From Mycobacterium sp. DL592 (GTDB taxonomy: Bacteria; Actinomycetota; Actinomycetes; Mycobacteriales; Mycobacteriaceae): DNA of 64,000 nt. The position numbers and the translations under genes were made by a program. Positions within the stretch are counted from its first letter, which is position 1, and every line of letters starts with the position of its first letter. The notes beneath the pieces are model-generated. The model did no database searches, was not told the DNA's origin, and saw nothing but the letters and a program-made list of their open reading frames with translations. Positions 61,318 to 64,000 of this stretch are shown piece by piece. The stretch lies in the NCBI RefSeq assembly GCF_011694515.1, contig NZ_CP050192.1:3916172-3980171 (forward strand), in the 5' to 3' direction.

Positions 61318-63037
61318 CCGGTGTGATCGGCAGATGACGCAGCCCGCCCGGTGCGTCGACGGGGACGACCGGGTTCTTCGGCGCGATCGGCTCCAGCCGC
61401 CGGTATGACTGCCCCTGCGTGGGCCGCAGGTCGTCCTCACCTGAGTTGGGCCACAACGACGTCGCGCGTTCAGCCTGTGCGGTGATCGACAGTGACGGGT
61501 TGACGCCGAGGTTGGCCGAGATGGCCGCACCGTCCATCACATGCAGGGTGGGATAGCCGTACACCCGCTGATAGGGGTCGATGACGCCGCGGTCGGGGCT
61601 CTCGCCGATCGCCGCACCGCCGAGGAAGTGCGCGGTGAGCGGGATGTTGAACAGCTCTCCCCATGTCCCGCCTGCCACACCGTCGATCTTCTCCGCGATC
61701 CGCCGGGTGACCTGGTTGCCGACCGGAATCCACGTCGGGTTCGGCTCACCGTGGCCCTGCTTGCTGGTAATCCGGCGCAGGCCCAGCACGCCGCGCTTGG
61801 TGTAGGTGGTGATCGAGTTGTCCAGGTGCTGCATCACCAGCGAGATCATGGTGCGCTCGCTCCAGCGCCGCGGGGACAGCATGCGCAGCATGGCGCGCGG
61901 GTCTTCCCCGGCATTGATGAACAGCTGCTTCCAGCGCGGCACATCGCTGCCCTGCGGGCCGGGGCCGTCGGTCATCAGGGTTTGCAGCAGACCCATCGCG
62001 TTGGAGCCCTTGCCGTAGCGGCAGGGTTCTACGTGGGTGTCGGGGCTGGGATGGATCGAGGACGTGATGGCCACGCCGTGAGTCAGATCCAGATCAGGGC
62101 GCGCCTCGAGGCGGCCGGCGCCGACGATGGATTCGGAGTTGGTGCGGGTGAGCACACCGAGCTTGTCCGACAGCTTGGGCAGCTTGCCGGTGTCGCGCAT
62201 TTTGAACAGCAGGTTCTGGGTGCCCCACGTGCCGGCGGCCAGGATGAGCTGGCGGGCGGTGAACGTCCGGGCGCTCCGGCGGGCCCACCGGCCGGTGCGC
62301 ACGGTGCGGATCTCCCAGATGCCGTCGGGGCGCTGCTCGAAGCCCGTGACCGTGGTCATCGGAAAGACCTGTGCCCCAGCCTTTTCGGCGAGTCCGAGGT
62401 AATTCTTGACCAGGGTGTTCTTGGCGCCGTGTCGGCATCCCGTCATGCATTCGCCGCACTCGATGCACCCGGTACGGGCCGGTCCGACGCCGCCGAAGTA
62501 CGGGTCAGGCACGATCTTGCCGGGTGTCTTCTCGCCGTTCGGCCCGAAGAACACGCCGACCGGGGTGGGGGTGAACGTGTCGCCGACACCCATCTCGTCG
62601 GCCACTTCCTTCATGATGCGGTCGGCGTCGGTGAACGTCGGGTTCTTGACCACGCCGAGCATGCGCTGGGCCTGGTCGTAGTGCGGCATCAGCTCGCCGC
62701 GCCAGTCGGTGATGTTCTTCCACTGCGGGTCGTTGAAGAACGGGTCCGGCGGCACGTAGAGGGTGTTGGCGTAGTTCAGCGATCCGCCGCCCACGCCTGC
62801 ACCTGCCAGGATCATCACATTGCGCAGCAGGTGGATGCGCTGGATGCCGTAGCAGCCCAGGCGCGGCGCCCACAGAAACTCACGCAACCTCCACGAGGTC
62901 TTGGCGAACTCATGGTCTGCGAATCGGCGGCCGGCCTCGAGCACGCCGACTGAGTAGCCCTTCTCCGTGAGCCGCAGGGCGCTGACGCTGCCGCCGAAGC
63001 CCGAACCGATGATGAGGACGTCGAAATCCGGTTCCAT
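61301..63037 (-). CDS. choD: Cholesterol oxidase-like GMC flavoprotein (ChoD)
   Basis: GMC-family FAD oxidoreductase of 578 residues, the exact length I recall for ChoD (Rv3409c). FAD motif DVLIIGSGFGGSVSALRL near residues 7-24; AGAGVGGGSLNYANTLY, CIECGECMTGCRHGAKNT (a Cys-rich loop), and C-terminal GVIDPYQRVYGYPTLHVMDGAAISANLGVNPSLSI holds the catalytic His/Asn zone. ATG 63037 has a TAGGAT hexamer 6 nt upstream. Whether it oxidises sterols in vivo is debated for ChoD. Upstream neighbour guaB3 on the same strand. Confidence 0.92.
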   Translation of the reverse strand: MEPDFDVLIIGSGFGGSVSALRLTEKGYSVGVLEAGRRFADHEFAKTSWRLREFLWAPRLGCYGIQRIHLLRNVMILAGAGVGGGSLNYANTLYVPPDPFFNDPQWKNITDWRGELMPHYDQAQRMLGVVKNPTFTDADRIMKEVADEMGVGDTFTPTPVGVFFGPNGEKTPGKIVPDPYFGGVGPARTGCIECGECMTGCRHGAKNTLVKNYLGLAEKAGAQVFPMTTVTGFEQRPDGIWEIRTVRTGRWARRSARTFTARQLILAAGTWGTQNLLFKMRDTGKLPKLSDKLGVLTRTNSESIVGAGRLEARPDLDLTHGVAITSSIHPSPDTHVEPCRYGKGSNAMGLLQTLMTDGPGPQGSDVPRWKQLFINAGEDPRAMLRMLSPRRWSERTMISLVMQHLDNSITTYTKRGVLGLRRITSKQGHGEPNPTWIPVGNQVTRRIAEKIDGVAGGTWGELFNIPLTAHFLGGAAIGESPDRGVIDPYQRVYGYPTLHVMDGAAISANLGVNPSLSITAQAERATSLWPNSGEDDLRPTQGQSYRRLEPIAPKNPVVPVDAPGGLRHLPITPVNSAG

Positions 63038-63043
63038 GCCGCA

Positions 63044-63049
63044 ATCCTA
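63044..63049 (-). promoter_or_regulatory. Candidate -10 hexamer (TAGGAT) for leaderless choD
   Basis: On the minus strand TAGGAT lies 6 nt before ATG 63037, between choD and guaB3, which otherwise share direction. Confidence 0.45.
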
Positions 63050-63101
63050 CTCACCAGTAGCATCATCAACCGCGGGTTGGCGCATCACGGCCGAGGGAAC
63101 C

Positions 63102-64000
63102 TCAGCTGCCGACGGTCAGACCGACCTTCTGGAATTCCTTGAGATCGCAGTAGCCCGCCTTGGCCATCGACCGGCGCAGCCCGCCGACGAGATTCAGGGC
63201 GCCGAACGGATCGTCGGAGGGCCCGTTGAGCACCCGGTCCAGGGACGGCCGCTCACCCACCGCGACCTGCAACAGTGCACCACGCGGCAGCGACGGGTGG
63301 GCGGCAGCCGAGGGCCAGAACCAGCCGTCGCCCAGTGCCTCGGCCGACGCCGACAGCGGCGTTCCGAGCACCACCGCGTCAGCACCGCAGGCGATCGCCT
63401 TGGCCAGGTCACCTGAGGTGTGGATGTCGCCGTCGGCCAGGACGTGCACGTAGCGCCCGCCGGTCTCGTCGAGGTATTCGCGGCGGGCCGCGGCGGCGTC
63501 GGCGATCGCGGTAGCCATCGGCACGCTGATACCCAACACCTCGTCGCTGGTGGTCACCCCGGAGGTGGACCCGTAACCGACGATGACGCCGGCCGCGCCG
63601 GTGCGCATCAGGTGCAGCGCGGTGCGGTGGTCGAGCACACCGCCGGCGACCACGGGGATGTCGAGTTCGGAGATGAACGTCTTGAGGTTGAGGGGCTCAC
63701 CGACTCCGTGATCCTGGGCGACCCTTTCAGCGGAGATGATCGTGCCCTGGATGACCAGCAGGTCGATGCCCGCGGCCACCAGCGTCGGAGTGAGGAGCTG
63801 GGCGTTCTGCGGGCTCACCCGCACCGCGGTGGTCACGCCGGCCTCGCGGATGCGGGCGACTGCTGCACCGAGCAGCTCAGGATCCAGCGGTGCGGCGTGC
63901 AGCTGCTGCAGCAGGCGGATCGACGTCGACGGCTCAGGCTCCTTCTGAGCCGCCTCGATCACCTGGGCGACCTTGGACTCGACGTCGGCGTGCCTGCCGA
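63102..64000 (-). CDS. guaB3: IMP dehydrogenase-related protein GuaB3, 5' end outside window
   Basis: TIM-barrel protein of the IMPDH/GMP-reductase family. The visible part has about 299 residues and stays open to the right edge, so the N-terminus is cut off. It shows AGVTTAVRVSPQNAQ, DIPVVAGGVLDHRTALHLMRTGAAGVIVGYG, and VLADGDIHTSGDLAKAIACGADAVVLGTPLSASAEALG, the IMPDH phosphate loops. The Gly-Ser-Cys active-site block of true IMPDH is not seen (VGYGSTSGVTTSDEVLG stands there), as in GuaB3 proteins (recalled Rv3410c). Nucleotide context with guaA fits, but enzymatic activity is uncertain. Confidence 0.9.
   Translation of the reverse strand, partial: GRHADVESKVAQVIEAAQKEPEPSTSIRLLQQLHAAPLDPELLGAAVARIREAGVTTAVRVSPQNAQLLTPTLVAAGIDLLVIQGTIISAERVAQDHGVGEPLNLKTFISELDIPVVAGGVLDHRTALHLMRTGAAGVIVGYGSTSGVTTSDEVLGISVPMATAIADAAAARREYLDETGGRYVHVLADGDIHTSGDLAKAIACGADAVVLGTPLSASAEALGDGWFWPSAAAHPSLPRGALLQVAVGERPSLDRVLNGPSDDPFGALNLVGGLRRSMAKAGYCDLKEFQKVGLTVGS

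Noticed and set aside
61541..62953. 470-residue plus-strand frame opposite choD
   Set aside because: Antisense shadow of a clear GMC oxidoreductase.

Overview
The window is high-GC actinobacterial DNA whose gene content and order are mycobacterial, most likely a fast-growing environmental Mycolicibacterium-type species. From recalled gene order (not a search), several stretches follow the M. tuberculosis Rv3330-Rv3342, Rv3355c-Rv3370c and Rv3389c-Rv3410c neighbourhoods. MmpS/MmpL, an MPT63-like antigen, the mfp (MfpA-E) conservon, ChoD, GuaB3 and mycobacterial LexA boxes all support this. No rRNA, tRNA, CRISPR array, phage or complete insertion sequence was recognised.

Layout. 1-9451: DacB carboxypeptidase (5' end off the window), trpS with a YihY-type membrane protein, two tandem lipoprotein esterases, exonuclease III, an alpha/beta hydrolase and a monomeric isocitrate dehydrogenase. 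9625-13033: a SAM-IV riboswitch leading metY, metX and a methyltransferase. 13045-15392: two tandem PAS-GGDEF proteins. 15397-17578: a TetR/FAD-monooxygenase operon behind a double palindromic operator. 17611-20055: DUF3017, folD and an Old-Yellow-Enzyme-type oxidoreductase. 20093-32622: about 12.5 kb that interrupts the recalled core order, with an FHA-ABC exporter, two Cys-capped Gly/Pro-rich secreted proteins, a TrcRS-like two-component system, an MPT63-like protein, and an operon of mmpS, mmpL, a DUF732 protein and an Rv0455c-like secretion factor under a divergent TetR. 32629-37220: the complete mfpABCDE set. 37476-42402: trmL, nitroreductase, PPOX protein and SOS polymerase dnaE2. 42469-50139: a HelD-family RNA polymerase recycling ATPase followed by redox, metal and regulator cassettes. 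50332-64000: htdY, lpqD, a frameshifted thioesterase, acrA1, iunH, imuB, imuA', class I aldolase, guaA, an esterase, choD and guaB3 (5' end off the window).

Themes. The whole mycobacterial mutasome (DnaE2, ImuA', ImuB) is here, with one-mismatch LexA boxes before dnaE2 and imuA'. The mmpS-mmpL-DUF732-Rv0455c-like operon looks like a compact siderophore (or related lipid) secretion unit and is the best candidate for a little-described system; the two CX5C-capped Gly/Pro proteins come second. At least fourteen starts have a TANNNT hexamer 6-7 nt upstream and mostly no Shine-Dalgarno, which suggests leaderless transcripts. Several of these promoters abut clear palindromic operators.
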